Source: Paludibacter propionicigenes WB4 (GTDB lineage: Bacteria; Bacteroidota; Bacteroidia; Bacteroidales; Paludibacteraceae). Taken from it: 64,000 nucleotides of DNA. Made by a program: the position numbers and the translations under genes. Under the pieces are notes generated by a model. It made no database searches and was not told the origin of the DNA. It was given only the letters and a program-made list of their open reading frames with translations. Of the stretch, positions 44,989-55,300 are shown piece by piece. How positions within the stretch are numbered: the stretch's first letter is position 1; every line of letters begins with the position of its first letter. Location: NCBI RefSeq assembly GCF_000183135.1, contig NC_014734.1:2046001-2110000 (forward strand), written 5' to 3'.

Positions 44989-46113
44989 TTACTTAAACAG
45001 ACCATCAATTGCTGCTGTCATTCTTGACCACAGGAATTTTTGCTTTTCTATTTTTATATTCTCAATCATACTTTTGGAACGTTGGTTGGAGAAAAAGTCG
45101 ACAAGCGCATCGGCTATCTGAGCCGGCTCTACCGGGACAACATAACCAACTTTACCGTTGGGAATAGTTTCGGCTAAGCCACCAACATTAGTCACCAACA
45201 TGGGTATTTCAAAATGATATGCAATCTGACTCACACCACTTTGCGTCGCTGTTCTGTAAGGTTGAGCAATAATGTCGGCAAGGCTAAAATAATTCCTCAC
45301 CTCGTTATCCGGTATAAAACCAGTTCGTAGTTCTACCAATCCTTCCAGCTTCAATTTCATAATCAGTTCAAAATATGGCTGCGGATTTTCGTAAAATTCT
45401 CCGGCTATCACTAAACTAACAGGAAACTGACGTAATCGTTCATCTGCAAAAGCCTCCATTAGCAAATCCAGTCCTTTGTAGTGACGAATAAAACCAAAAA
45501 ACAGAATGTATTGTTTATGCTCCCGAAGCCCAAGTTTCATGGCAGCCTCCTTTTTTGTCAATGCCGAACCGTAGTGGTCGTAAATGGGGTGTGGCGATAC
45601 TACTTTCGGCTTGCCGTCATGGTCAAATTTTTCGATGTCTGCCGTAACCGATTCTGCCATCGACACAAAACCATCCATTGCTTTCACAAAATATTGCGGG
45701 AAAAGTTTATCCAAAATAGTAGGTTCGTGCGGAATCATATTGTGAATAAGTCCTATCATCTTTGTTTTAGGCGAACGGGCATAACGGGCAATAGTTCCAT
45801 AGCATGGAGCCATAAATGCCATCCAATAGCTGAAAATAACTATGTCAGGAGACTTCTTCTTAATTGCACGACCAACTTTAATCCAATTCAGCGGACTTAC
45901 TGAATGGATCTTTCGGTTAATTTTTAAGTCCTTAGGTGCAGGTTCGCTTGAAAACTGCGATTTACCCGGGAACAAAAACGCAGGATATTGAAGGGAAAAT
46001 GTAATAATCTCCACTTCATTTCCCTCTTTCACATATTCACGGGCTAAACGCTCGTTGTATGCTGCCAAACCACCACGATAAGGGAACGCCGTACCAACTA
46101 TAATTATTTTCAT
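44989..46113 (-). CDS. GT4-family glycosyltransferase
   Basis: A 374-residue retaining glycosyltransferase of the GT4 family. The N-terminal acceptor domain starts with KIIIVGTAFPYRGGLAAYNERLA, including the Gly-rich loop. The C-terminal donor domain has ILFFGFIRHYKGLDLLMEAF and the E-x7-E-like segment around EIPMLVTNVGGLAE. It would move a sugar from a nucleotide sugar to an envelope glycan or lipid carrier. The start at 46113 is chosen because the family begins at MKIIIV, ten codons after an upstream in-frame ATG. It stands alone on the minus strand. The donor and acceptor are unknown. Confidence 0.9.
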   Translation of the reverse strand: MKIIIVGTAFPYRGGLAAYNERLAREYVKEGNEVEIITFSLQYPAFLFPGKSQFSSEPAPKDLKINRKIHSVSPLNWIKVGRAIKKKSPDIVIFSYWMAFMAPCYGTIARYARSPKTKMIGLIHNMIPHEPTILDKLFPQYFVKAMDGFVSMAESVTADIEKFDHDGKPKVVSPHPIYDHYGSALTKKEAAMKLGLREHKQYILFFGFIRHYKGLDLLMEAFADERLRQFPVSLVIAGEFYENPQPYFELIMKLKLEGLVELRTGFIPDNEVRNYFSLADIIAQPYRTATQSGVSQIAYHFEIPMLVTNVGGLAETIPNGKVGYVVPVEPAQIADALVDFFSNQRSKSMIENIKIEKQKFLWSRMTAAIDGLFK

Positions 46114-46236
46114 GCTAGTATAAATTACAAGATTGATAAACAAAAGGATAGAGGCAACAAAATGTAGCCCGACTTAGGACATTCAGCATGAAAAATTTCA
46201 TGAAAATGAGCTTGTTAACTTTTTGCTTAGTACCTG

Positions 46237-46244
46237 CAAAAGTA
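46237..46244 (-). promoter_or_regulatory. -7 box for the glycosyltransferase gene
   Basis: TACTTTTG on the minus strand fits TAnnTTTG and gives a leader of about 115 bases. Confidence 0.4.
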
Positions 46245-46314
46245 CAAAATTATTCAATGGGGTTATTGTTTTTTCGGACAATTTTTTCTGAATGAAAAGC
46301 AATAGCCGGATTTA

Positions 46315-46917
46315 TTATAAACTACAAAAGAATGTGACCAAAAACGGAACCGTGAAGTCAACAATGAATCCCTGATAAATGGAAACGATAGCAAAATCCT
46401 TTCCAGAACACTTAACGATAATTGGGAAAGTGGTATCCATGGTAGTAGCTCCACCGGCAGAAATCGGTGCTAAATTGCCAAAATACCGGACCATCCATGG
46501 AGCTAACAACAACGTAATGACTTCACGCATGATATTAGAAAGCAGCGCAATAGTCCCCAGCTCAGCACCTTTACACTGAGTAATGAGAATACTCGAAAGT
46601 GAATAGTATCCAAAACCTGAGCCTACAGCCAAGCAATCGGCCAGACTTCTGTTTCGAAGAAAAAGACTCACTGTAATTACACCAAGCCAGGTTCCTGCAA
46701 CAGTCATCACGGGTAGAAGTATCAATCTGTTATCCAAACTTCTAAACTGGCGGAATGAGTCCGGATCACATCCAATGCTGACACCCACCATAAACATGAG
46801 AGCACAGAGCACATAAAAGCTCACATTATAATCCAACAACGATGGCGGCAACCAACGAAATGCACCAAGCAATAAGCCCGTTGCGAAAAAAGAAAGTATA
46901 ATTAGACTCCCTTTCAT
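46315..46917 (-). CDS. lysO: LysO-type lysine exporter, C-terminal part (separate gene)
   Basis: A 200-residue membrane protein with about five to six helices, matching the C-terminal two thirds of LysO (YbjE, DUF340), which exports lysine in E. coli. The recognisable portions are MVGVSIGCDPDSF, the VGSGFGYYSLSSI segment near the middle and the SAGGATTMDTTFPII motif. The start is the ATG at 46917, which overlaps the stop of the preceding gene as ATGA, so the two halves are translated together. An earlier in-frame ATG at 46950 exists but would extend into the other half. A split LysO is common in Bacteroidetes and is not a fresh mutation. Confidence 0.82.
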   Translation of the reverse strand: MKGSLIILSFFATGLLLGAFRWLPPSLLDYNVSFYVLCALMFMVGVSIGCDPDSFRQFRSLDNRLILLPVMTVAGTWLGVITVSLFLRNRSLADCLAVGSGFGYYSLSSILITQCKGAELGTIALLSNIMREVITLLLAPWMVRYFGNLAPISAGGATTMDTTFPIIVKCSGKDFAIVSIYQGFIVDFTVPFLVTFFCSL

Positions 46918-47192
46918 CGGCTTAGTGATTTTTTTCGTACGACAAGCCAAAGCATCCAGGCTAGCAACACACTCCCCAATGTACCTCCAAAGGCCAGCAA
47001 AAATGCTTCGAAGCCTAGTTTAGCAAACTGACTGACAACAGTTTCATTTGAACCAACTTCCAACCCCAACAAAAACAATAGCACCCAGATAAGTGTTAGT
47101 ATAGTTCGATGAACTTGACCAAGTTTACGACGGCGAAACATATAACCTGTAGCCATTCCGGCAAGCATACAGGCGATAACAATAAACATCAT
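46914..47192 (-). CDS. LysO-type lysine exporter, N-terminal part (separate gene)
   Basis: A 92-residue membrane protein with about three helices (residues about 2-16, 30-48 and 62-85). LLFLGLEVGSNETVV near the middle is the LysO/DUF340 N-terminal signature. It corresponds to the first third of single-chain LysO and presumably pairs with the product of the next gene to form the exporter. The stop codon overlaps the ATG of that gene by four bases (ATGA). A -7 box, TATCTTTG at 47210-47217, gives a very short leader. Export of lysine is family knowledge; substrate not proven here. Confidence 0.8.
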   Translation of the reverse strand: MMFIVIACMLAGMATGYMFRRRKLGQVHRTILTLIWVLLFLLGLEVGSNETVVSQFAKLGFEAFLLAFGGTLGSVLLAWMLWLVVRKKSLSR

Positions 47193-47209
47193 TCGAGTAT
47201 TTTTTTGTA

Positions 47210-47217
47210 CAAAGATA
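47210..47217 (-). promoter_or_regulatory. -7 box for the split lysO operon
   Basis: TATCTTTG on the minus strand, 17 bases before the ATG of the N-terminal half. Confidence 0.6.
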
Positions 47218-47300
47218 AAAGAAATGAACTAAAGTGCGAATCTGTAATGTAATTAGAGAAAAAACAGAAACATAAACCAATGAAAACACTAAAAAATTCG

Positions 47301-47308
47301 TAAATTTG
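47301..47308 (+). promoter_or_regulatory. -7 box for gpmI
   Basis: TAAATTTG fits TAnnTTTG and lies 56 bases before the gpmI ATG. Confidence 0.55.
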
Positions 47309-47364
47309 CGCTTCAAAAAAAACAACGGTATTAGAAAGTATAAAATAATAAATTTCAAAATAAT

Positions 47365-48888
47365 ATGAGCAAAAAAGCATTACTTATGATTTTGGATGGC
47401 TGGGGAATTGGAAATCATTCTCACGCGGATGTCATCTACAGCACACCAACCCCTTACATTGATTCGTTGGTAGCAAATTATCCTAATTCGCAACTTCTTG
47501 CTTCAGGTGAAGATGTTGGTCTGCCTGAAGGACAAATGGGGAACTCGGAAGTAGGCCACCTGAATATTGGCGCTGGACGCGTAGTTTATCAGGATTTAGT
47601 AAAAATAAATATCGCCTGTCGCGACAATAGCATACTACAAAATCCTGAAATTATCAATGCTTATTCTTATGCCCGCGACAACAAGAAAAAAATTCACTTC
47701 TTAGGTTTGGTTTCAGATGGTGGGGTTCACAGTTCGTTGGATCATTTGTTGAAATTAATAGACATTGCCAAGGAGTACAATGCCGAGGCATTTGTTCACT
47801 GCTTTATGGATGGCCGCGATACCGACCCGAAAAGCGGTAAAGGTTTTATTGAACAATTAGATACTTACACCAAAGGAACTACCACTAAAATTGCATCCAT
47901 CATTGGACGTTACTACGCCATGGATCGCGACAAACGTTGGGATCGCGTAAAAAAATCGTATGACTTAATGGTTAACGGAACGGGCGAACCGACAACCAAT
48001 GTTGTGGCTGCAATGCAAGCATCTTACGATGCTGGTGTAACAGACGAATTTGTCAATCCAATAGTTAGCGTTGATGCAGCAGGAAAACCGCTGGCAACTA
48101 TCGAAGCAGGCGATGTGGTTATTTTCTTCAACTACCGTAACGACCGCGCAAAAGAACTAACCGTAGTTTTGACCCAACAAGATATGCCGGAAGAAGGAAT
48201 GCATACCATACCATTGGAATATTATTGCATGACTCCTTATGACTCAAGCTACAAAGGATTGCACATTTTGTTTGATAAAGACAATGTCCAAAACACCCTA
48301 GGCGAATATGTTTCCAGCCTCGGATTGAAACAATTACGCATAGCCGAAACCGAAAAATTTGCTCACGTAACATTTTTCTTCTCAGGTGGCCGCGAAAGTG
48401 AATTCGAAGGTGAAGAACGCATCCTGGTTGCTTCTCCAAAAGTGGCAACATACGACCTTCAACCCGAAATGAGCGCGCCCGAAGTAGCAGACAAACTGGT
48501 GGCAGCATTGAATACAAAGAAATTTGATTTTATTGCCCTCAACTTTGCCAATGGGGATATGGTTGGCCACACTGGCGTTTACGAAGCTATTCAAAAAGCT
48601 GTGACAACTGTTGACAACTGCGTGAATAAGGTTGTTGAAACTGCAAAAGCCAACGATTACGAAGTAATTATCATTGCCGACCACGGTAATGCTGACTTTG
48701 CCGAGAATGCCGATGGATCGCCTAACACTGCACACTCTCTTAATCCAGTGCCGTTTATATACGTAACCGAAAACAAAAATGCAAAAGTAGAAAACGGTAT
48801 TTTGGCCGATGTTGCACCGTCTATTTGTCAGATTTTAGGTATTCCGCAACCAAAAGAAATGACCGGACACGGGCTTATTAAAGCATAA
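47365..48888 (+). CDS. gpmI: 2,3-bisphosphoglycerate-independent phosphoglycerate mutase
   Basis: GpmI, 507 residues, interconverts 3- and 2-phosphoglycerate in glycolysis through a phosphoserine intermediate and two manganese ions. The metal ligand D11 is in LILDGWGIG. The phosphorylated serine is S61 in [13 protein letters not shown]. The [13 protein letters not shown] motif, the [11 protein letters not shown] segment and the metal-binding IADHGNADF near the C-terminus are all intact. It is a single-gene unit with its own promoter and the terminator at 48912-48946. No other glycolytic genes are close by. Confidence 0.98.
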   Translation: MSKKALLMILDGWGIGNHSHADVIYSTPTPYIDSLVANYPNSQLLASGEDVGLPEGQMGNSEVGHLNIGAGRVVYQDLVKINIACRDNSILQNPEIINAYSYARDNKKKIHFLGLVSDGGVHSSLDHLLKLIDIAKEYNAEAFVHCFMDGRDTDPKSGKGFIEQLDTYTKGTTTKIASIIGRYYAMDRDKRWDRVKKSYDLMVNGTGEPTTNVVAAMQASYDAGVTDEFVNPIVSVDAAGKPLATIEAGDVVIFFNYRNDRAKELTVVLTQQDMPEEGMHTIPLEYYCMTPYDSSYKGLHILFDKDNVQNTLGEYVSSLGLKQLRIAETEKFAHVTFFFSGGRESEFEGEERILVASPKVATYDLQPEMSAPEVADKLVAALNTKKFDFIALNFANGDMVGHTGVYEAIQKAVTTVDNCVNKVVETAKANDYEVIIIADHGNADFAENADGSPNTAHSLNPVPFIYVTENKNAKVENGILADVAPSICQILGIPQPKEMTGHGLIKA

Positions 48889-48911
48889 TTCTTTATGTAC
48901 AATTTATAATT

Positions 48912-48946
48912 AAAACGCCGTGGAATTTTTTCTACGGCGTTTTTTA
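48912..48946 (+). terminator. Terminator after gpmI
   Basis: A stem of AAAACGCCGTGGA with TCTACGGCGTTTT, one wobble, and a T-run, 24 bases after the stop. Confidence 0.9.
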
Positions 48947-48997
48947 TTGAATTATTCTTCTCCAAAAAATCATAGAAAGCACTAATAATCTGCTTAA

Positions 48998-49038
48998 AAT
49001 TCAAAATTATGAATTATGAATTACAAATTATGAATTGA
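48998..49038. repeat. Short AT-rich tandem repeat, AATTATGAATT type
   Basis: Four degenerate copies of an ATTATGAATT-like unit lie just before the metH -7 box. It is a low-complexity repeat that could vary in copy number and shift the -33 region. Confidence 0.55.
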
Positions 49039-49045
49039 TTAGCAT

Positions 49046-49053
49046 TATCTTTG
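49046..49053 (+). promoter_or_regulatory. -7 box for metH
   Basis: TATCTTTG, 18 bases before the metH ATG. It shows that a TTG in the same frame at 49051 cannot be the start. Confidence 0.65.
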
Positions 49054-49071
49054 CATTTCAAAACCCAACAT

Positions 49072-51804
49072 ATGAATTTAAGAACTATACTCGAAAACCG
49101 CATCCTTATTTTGGATGGTGCAATGGGAACCATGATTCAGCGTCACAAACTGAACGAAGCTGATTATCGTGGCACACGCTTTGCAAATTGCGAAATTCTT
49201 CAGAAAGGCAATAACGATTTGCTCGTACTGACACAACCGGACATTATTTATGGTATTCACAACCAATACCTTGAAGCCGGTGCAGATATCATCGAAACTA
49301 ATACGTTCAACGCGCAACGGATTTCGATGGAAGATTACGGTATGTGCGACTTAGTCCGCGAAATAAATATAGAAGCAGCCAAACTTGCCCGAAAAGCTGC
49401 CGATGAGTTTACAGCAAAGAATCTTGCCAAACCTCGTTTTGTTGCCGGAGCTGTGGGTCCAACAAACAAAACGGCATCCATGTCGCCCGACGTAAACAAT
49501 CCGGCATTCAGAGCCGTGAGTTTTGACGACCTGGTAGCAGCCTATAAAGAACAAATTCTGGCGTTGATTGAAGGTGGTGTAGATGCACTGCTCATCGAAA
49601 CAATTTTTGATACATTGAATGCTAAAGCCGCTATTTTTGCCGCCGAAGAAGCTATGAGTGAACTCGGCAAACGAGTCGAAATAATGCTTTCGGCGACTGT
49701 AGCCGACACCAGCGGTCGAACGTTATCCGGTCAAACCATTCGCGCTTTCTTAGCGTCAATCGGTCATGCCAATATATTATCGGTTGGGCTGAATTGCTCT
49801 TTTGGAGCTAAAGACTTGAAGCCATACTTACACGAAATCAACGAACATTCACCTTGGTTTGTAAGCGCCTATCCAAACGCCGGATTACCTAATCAATTTG
49901 GTGAGTATGACGAAACACCTGAAACAATGGCTATTCAGGTAAAAGAATATTTCGACGAGAAACTAGTTAATATCATTGGAGGTTGCTGCGGAACTTCACC
50001 GGATCATATTGCCACATATAGTGCTTTAATTGAAAACAAGGAGGTTCGAAAACCCGGTCTTGCTTCTAAAAAATTAGAACTTTCCGGCCTTGAAGAATTA
50101 GAGATAGAGGATTCATCCTTATTCGTCAATATCGGTGAGCGATGCAATGTAGCCGGCTCTCGCATGTTTTTACGTTTGATAAACGAAAAGAAATACGAAG
50201 AAGCCCTCAGTATTGCCCGTAAACAAGTAGAAGATGGCGCGCAGGTTATTGATATCAACATGGACGATGCCATGTTGGAATCGAAAGAAGAAATGGTTAC
50301 CTTCCTTAATTATGTGGCTGCCGAACCGGAGATTTCGCGCGTGCCTATCATGATTGATTCTTCGAAATGGGAAGTGATAGAAGCCGGACTGAAATGTGTA
50401 CAAGGAAAATGTATCGTCAATTCAATCAGTCTGAAAGAAGGAGAAGAAGAATTTCTATATAAAGCCCGCAAAATCCGTGCTTACGGAGCAGCTGTAGTGG
50501 TTATGGCTTTTGATGAGCAAGGACAAGCAGATAGTTTTGATCGCAAAACACAAATTTGTAGTCGGGCATATCACTTGTTAGTAGATAAAATCGGCTTTCC
50601 TCCGCAAGATATTATTTTCGATCCGAATGTGCTTGCCATTGCCACCGGAATTGAAGAACATAACAACTACGGTGTTGATTTTATCAATGCCACCCGTTGG
50701 ATCAAACAAAATTTACCATACGCCAAAATCAGTGGAGGTGTGAGCAATCTTTCGTTTTCATTCCGTGGAAACAATGTAGTTCGTGAAGCCATTCACTCGG
50801 TATTTCTGTATTATGCCATCAAAGAGGGAATGGATATGGGAATTGTGAATGCCGGTATGCTACAGATTTATCAGGACATTGAACCTGAACTGCTTGAGCA
50901 TGTAGAAGACATTGTGCTGAATCGACGTCCCGATGCCACCGAACGAATGATCGAACTGGCGGAGAAAGTCAAGAATCAGGCTTCGGGCGAAAAAGTGGAG
51001 AAAGTGGACGAATGGCGTTCTCGCACGTTACAAGGCAGACTGGAACATGCATTGATCAAAGGGATCAGCGAGTTTTTGGAAGAAGATTTGTCAGAAGCAT
51101 TGACACAGTTTGATACAGCCATCGAGATTATTGAAGGTCCGTTGATGAGTGGAATGAATATCGTTGGTGAACTTTTCGGAGAAGGGAAAATGTTTTTGCC
51201 ACAAGTAGTAAAAACGGCCCGTACCATGAAAAAAGCCGTGGCTATACTGCAACCTGAGATTGAGAAACAAAAAGTCCCCGGACAAAGCTCTTCGGCCGGA
51301 AAATTCCTTATTGCCACCGTAAAAGGTGATGTTCATGATATTGGAAAAAACATCGTGGCTGTTGTTTTGGCATGCAATAACTTTGAAGTAATCGATTTGG
51401 GCGTAATGACTCCAACCGAGAAAATCATTCAAACAGCTATCGATGAGAAAGTGGATATGGTAGGATTGAGTGGATTAATTACACCATCACTCGAAGAAAT
51501 GGCGCACGTTGCCACAGAAATGCAAAAAGCCGGACTTAGTATCCCGTTGCTGATTGGTGGAGCCACCACTTCAAAAGTTCATACAGCTGTAAAGATTGCT
51601 CCAAATTATGGCGGTCCGGTAGTATATGTAAAAGATGCATCGGTCAATACACACGTGGTTGCTCAACTTATGAGCAAAACGCAACATGTGGCGTATGAAG
51701 CTGGCATTGCTGCCGAGTATCAGGCTTTACGCGAGAAACAGACCAAAAAGGCTGATTTATTGAGTTTGGACGAAGCGAAAAAACGAAAACCAAATTTATT
51801 TTAA
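49072..51804 (+). CDS. metH: Cobalamin-dependent methionine synthase lacking the reactivation domain
   Basis: MetH, 910 residues, moves a methyl group from methyltetrahydrofolate through cobalamin to homocysteine. The homocysteine domain has the zinc cysteines in GLNCSFG (about C241) and GGCCGT (about 305-306). The folate domain begins near [12 protein letters not shown] and includes IMIDSS. The cap helices are followed by the B12 site GDVHDIGKN with H755. The protein stops with [14 protein letters not shown], just where E. coli MetH passes into its roughly 330-residue AdoMet-binding reactivation domain. The chain appears complete, so the reactivation function must come from a separate protein or be lost. 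A TATCTTTG box lies 18 bases before the ATG. Confidence 0.95.
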   Translation: MNLRTILENRILILDGAMGTMIQRHKLNEADYRGTRFANCEILQKGNNDLLVLTQPDIIYGIHNQYLEAGADIIETNTFNAQRISMEDYGMCDLVREINIEAAKLARKAADEFTAKNLAKPRFVAGAVGPTNKTASMSPDVNNPAFRAVSFDDLVAAYKEQILALIEGGVDALLIETIFDTLNAKAAIFAAEEAMSELGKRVEIMLSATVADTSGRTLSGQTIRAFLASIGHANILSVGLNCSFGAKDLKPYLHEINEHSPWFVSAYPNAGLPNQFGEYDETPETMAIQVKEYFDEKLVNIIGGCCGTSPDHIATYSALIENKEVRKPGLASKKLELSGLEELEIEDSSLFVNIGERCNVAGSRMFLRLINEKKYEEALSIARKQVEDGAQVIDINMDDAMLESKEEMVTFLNYVAAEPEISRVPIMIDSSKWEVIEAGLKCVQGKCIVNSISLKEGEEEFLYKARKIRAYGAAVVVMAFDEQGQADSFDRKTQICSRAYHLLVDKIGFPPQDIIFDPNVLAIATGIEEHNNYGVDFINATRWIKQNLPYAKISGGVSNLSFSFRGNNVVREAIHSVFLYYAIKEGMDMGIVNAGMLQIYQDIEPELLEHVEDIVLNRRPDATERMIELAEKVKNQASGEKVEKVDEWRSRTLQGRLEHALIKGISEFLEEDLSEALTQFDTAIEIIEGPLMSGMNIVGELFGEGKMFLPQVVKTARTMKKAVAILQPEIEKQKVPGQSSSAGKFLIATVKGDVHDIGKNIVAVVLACNNFEVIDLGVMTPTEKIIQTAIDEKVDMVGLSGLITPSLEEMAHVATEMQKAGLSIPLLIGGATTSKVHTAVKIAPNYGGPVVYVKDASVNTHVVAQLMSKTQHVAYEAGIAAEYQALREKQTKKADLLSLDEAKKRKPNLF

Positions 51805-51850
51805 GTAAACACCAGATTGTTGAATGCCTTATTTGTAACTTTTTGTAAGT

Positions 51851-52357
51851 ATGGAATTACAGATTATTCAAAACAAGATTTTCGAAATACGCGGACAACG
51901 TGTTATGCTTGATTTTGATCTTGCTGAACTTTATGAGGTTGAAACCAGAGCATTAAATCAAGCCGTTAAAAGAAACCTAAAGCGATTTCCTTCCGATTTT
52001 ATGTTTCAACTCACCAACAAGGAGTTTGAAAACTTGAAATCACAATCTGTGATATCAAGTTGGGGTGGGTTACGAAAATTGCCTTATGCTTTTACTGAAC
52101 ATGGGGTTACAATGCTGGCAAGTGTATTAAGGAGCGAAAGAGCCATAGAAATCAATATACAAATTGTACGTGCATTTATTGCGCTTCGACAATTTGTACT
52201 TGGATATGCTGAGCTCAATCAAAAACTTGAAAATTTTATGATAGAATCAAATTTACAATTCAGTGATATTTATCAGGCTCTTACTGAAATGGCAAACAAA
52301 GATGAGCAGGACAAGAAACCTCTAAATCCTGTAGGATATCTGGCTTATGAAAAATAG
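51851..52357 (+). CDS. ORF6N-domain protein
   Basis: A 168-residue protein with an ORF6N domain at residues about 5-90: IFEIRGQRVMLDFDLAELY, then RNLKRFPSDFMFQLT and a LRKLPYAFTEHGVTMLASVL stretch. This KilA-N-related DNA-binding domain is found in phage antirepressor-like and mobile-element proteins and is also abundant in Bacteroidetes chromosomes. The C-terminal part is helical and its partner function unknown. It begins 46 bases after metH without a clear terminator, and ends at a bidirectional hairpin at 52359-52399. It may be a relic of mobile DNA; no integrase, transposase or repeats flank it. Confidence 0.85.
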   Translation: MELQIIQNKIFEIRGQRVMLDFDLAELYEVETRALNQAVKRNLKRFPSDFMFQLTNKEFENLKSQSVISSWGGLRKLPYAFTEHGVTMLASVLRSERAIEINIQIVRAFIALRQFVLGYAELNQKLENFMIESNLQFSDIYQALTEMANKDEQDKKPLNPVGYLAYEK

Positions 52358-52358
52358 T

Positions 52359-52399
52359 ATAGAAACGGCTGATTTTCTTTAAAATTCAGCCGTTTCTAT
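52359..52399. terminator. Bidirectional terminator between the ORF6N gene and the helicase gene
   Basis: A perfect 14-bp stem, ATAGAAACGGCTGA with TCAGCCGTTTCTAT, plus an inner TTTT/AAAA pairing. Both converging genes end here. Confidence 0.88.
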
Positions 52400-55300
52400 T
52401 TAAACCGTCTCTATCTTCCCCAAGCTCACATAACATACAAATCCGTTGGTTTGGTAGCCCATTTCGGCAATGAGGTTCATGTATTGTTTTACCTGCTGAA
52501 TGTAAGTTTTACTTTCTTTATCTCCGAATTTATAGTCCACAATGGTTGCTTTGTTGCCATTAATCACAACCCGGTCCGGGCGATATTGTTCTCCACGAGG
52601 TGTGAGGATGGTTATTTCGTTTAGCACGCGAGTGTCGGTTGCAAACCAATCGTTTGTTTGAGGTAAGTTCCAGAATTTTTCCATTTCCACTTCAACTGTT
52701 TCGGCTTCTGACTCACTGATGCGTCCTTCGCGAATCATGGAAAGAATGGCCTTTTGCTGGTCGGCTTTGTGCGTAATGTTGCGCAGAATATCGTGCATGA
52801 TTAGTCCGTAATTCAGGCGACTGTCAGTGAGTTGTTGATTTTCCAATAAATAATCCAGGCTTTGGTGGCGAATGCGTAAGCGGTCGGTGCTGCTAACGGA
52901 TGGATAGCTGTTTATCTTCTCGTTGTTGTCCGCACCTTTGGCATCGTTGTATGCGGCCTGTGTTGGTTCGCCCAGCGAGAATACCTTTGTCGTGCCGTCG
53001 TAGAATTTTGATAAGGGTATAATCTCGTTGTCCAATCCCGGAGTTTCTACCGTGAAGCAAGTCGTGAGCAGAGCCGACAGCGAATTGATGTTGGACAGAC
53101 TTTCCAATTCCTTTTTTGGAGCTGGAGCCATGCATATCAATTCATTTTTTGCCCGGGTAAATGCTACATAAACTATATTTAAACTATCAATAAACAGGTG
53201 CATTTGTTCGTCGAAATAGTTTTCGGCAAAAATGGATTTCCCGAGCTTTGAACCATACTCGATGGGCAGCAGCGGTAGTTCGTTGAAGGGTGCCACGGTT
53301 GGTTCGCACCATAGGATGTTGCGCATACGGCTATCCAAATCCCAGTCGCAAAATGGCATTATCACCACCTTAAAGTCCAGCCCTTTCGATTTATGCACAG
53401 TCATAATACGCATAGCATTTTGGTTGTCGGGCGTAGAAATACATTGTTTGCCGCCGTTCTTTTTCCACCAGGTAAGGAAGCTGTTCAGGTCGGCAGTTTT
53501 GCCGGTGGTGTAGCGGAACACCACATCTTGAAATGCCTGTACAAAAACCGCTTCGTTGTGCCAGCTGCCAATACCAAACAGCGAAATAATTTGCTCCACC
53601 ATATCAAAAAGCGAGCTGTGTTGCACTTGTTTGAGACGTTCGTTTTCTTCGTCGGAGAATAATGCTGATAAGATGTTCTCGTTTGAGTTTTCGGTCACGA
53701 AGCAAGCATTAAGCGCTTCGTTTTCCGATTTGTGCTGACGACCACGCGCGTATTCGTAGTTTACAATGGTGCGTTGAATGCTATCGGCCGGGTTGACAAA
53801 CAGCTGCAAAATACCCAGCACAAAACGTACCGAGGCAGCCGCACCAATCAGTAAGCCTTCGTTACCCATAATATCGTAACAAAATCCGGGTTTGGCCTCG
53901 GCGGTGGTTTTGTAACTTAGTAAGCGGTGAATAACCTGCTGCTCTTCGTCGTTTTTCCGCACCAAAATACAAATATCCGCCGGACGGTAACCGCGACTTT
54001 GCAGGTCTTCGAGCATGGCGGGTAATCGTTGCAAACTCTCTGCTTTCCATCCAGCCTCGTTTTCATCGGAATCAATAAAGTTGATTTGCACGCTGCCGGT
54101 GCCAGCTTTGGGCGAAGTTTGTTGGTGAATATTGGCGTAGGCATGTTCAATTTTGTGCTTCAGAGCTTCCAACGACGGATAAACCGGCAGCACGGCTTCA
54201 AGGTTTTCGTTCAACTTACTTTGCAGCAGACTTGCTGCCCGGCGGAAAAACGAATTATTGAAATCAATAATGTTTTTATCGCTTCGCCAGTTGGTTTCCA
54301 GGTTTTCTTCGTGAATTTGCTCCGGCCTGAAATCGTTGAGGATTTGTTCGTCGAGCAGTTTCCAATCGGAGTTTCGCCAGCGGTAAATACTTTGCTTCAC
54401 GTCGCCCACTACGAGGTTGAATTTGCCGGCCGACAAACTATTTGCCATCAGCGGATGGAAGTTCTTCCATTGCAGCGTGGAAGTATCCTGAAACTCATCG
54501 ATCATGAAGTTATCGATGGTAATGCCTGTTTTCTCGTACACAAAAGGCGTGTCGCTGTTGTCTATAATTTTGTTGAGCAACATGTTGGAGTCCGAAATCA
54601 ACATGGTGTTTTGCTCGTCGGTGAGTTTTTTTATCTGCACGGCCAGGTCGGACAAAATACCGAGCGTATTGATATGTTTTAGCACCATTAGCGCCGAGTT
54701 GTATTCCACGATGCCCACGTTCAGCAGTTCTACAATTTGTTGGAAGCATTTTCCCAGGCCGTTACTGTACGCTGACTCAATGGCCGATTTTACCTCCTGC
54801 GGTTTGGATTTGGTGTAGCAGTTCGTTACATCGTCGGCAAAGCCGGTGAAGCGAGCGCTTATTTCCAGTTTACCTTTTACCAGTTTTTCCAGTGTGGTGG
54901 TGGTTTTGTAGGCAAAGTCATCGTGCGTCAGGCCGTTGCGTGCCATGATGTTTAAACCGTCGGTGGCAGTTTGTTTTACCTTGGCCTCGAATGTGGTCTT
55001 TATTTCGCGCAGGCTCTTGCGGTAGTTGGTCAGGAACTCGCGTTCGTGCAACTTGCGGTTGGTGTCTTCGGCTTTGTGTTGGTAACTTTCCTTGAAAATT
55101 TCGCGCCCCAACTCCATAATGTTGTTGCGCATATTCCAACTTTCCGATTGCTCAATACGTTCCTCAGCATAAGCCGTAAGCCATTGCAGCAGTTGTTTGT
55201 TTTCGTCCTTCGACAGATCCAGGAATAGGTTATCGACCGATTGTTCGAGCGTGGCCGTGTTGTCCAGTTCCAGGTTGTAACCGCCATGGACACCAATGTC

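Noticed and set aside
49051-49071. TTG start for metH
   Set aside because: It overlaps the -7 box TATCTTTG, so it would not be transcribed.
54029-54682. Plus-strand 217-codon open frame inside the AddA-like gene
   Set aside because: Antisense shadow of a helicase with all SF1 motifs; the translated product is Phe/Val/Leu-rich noise.
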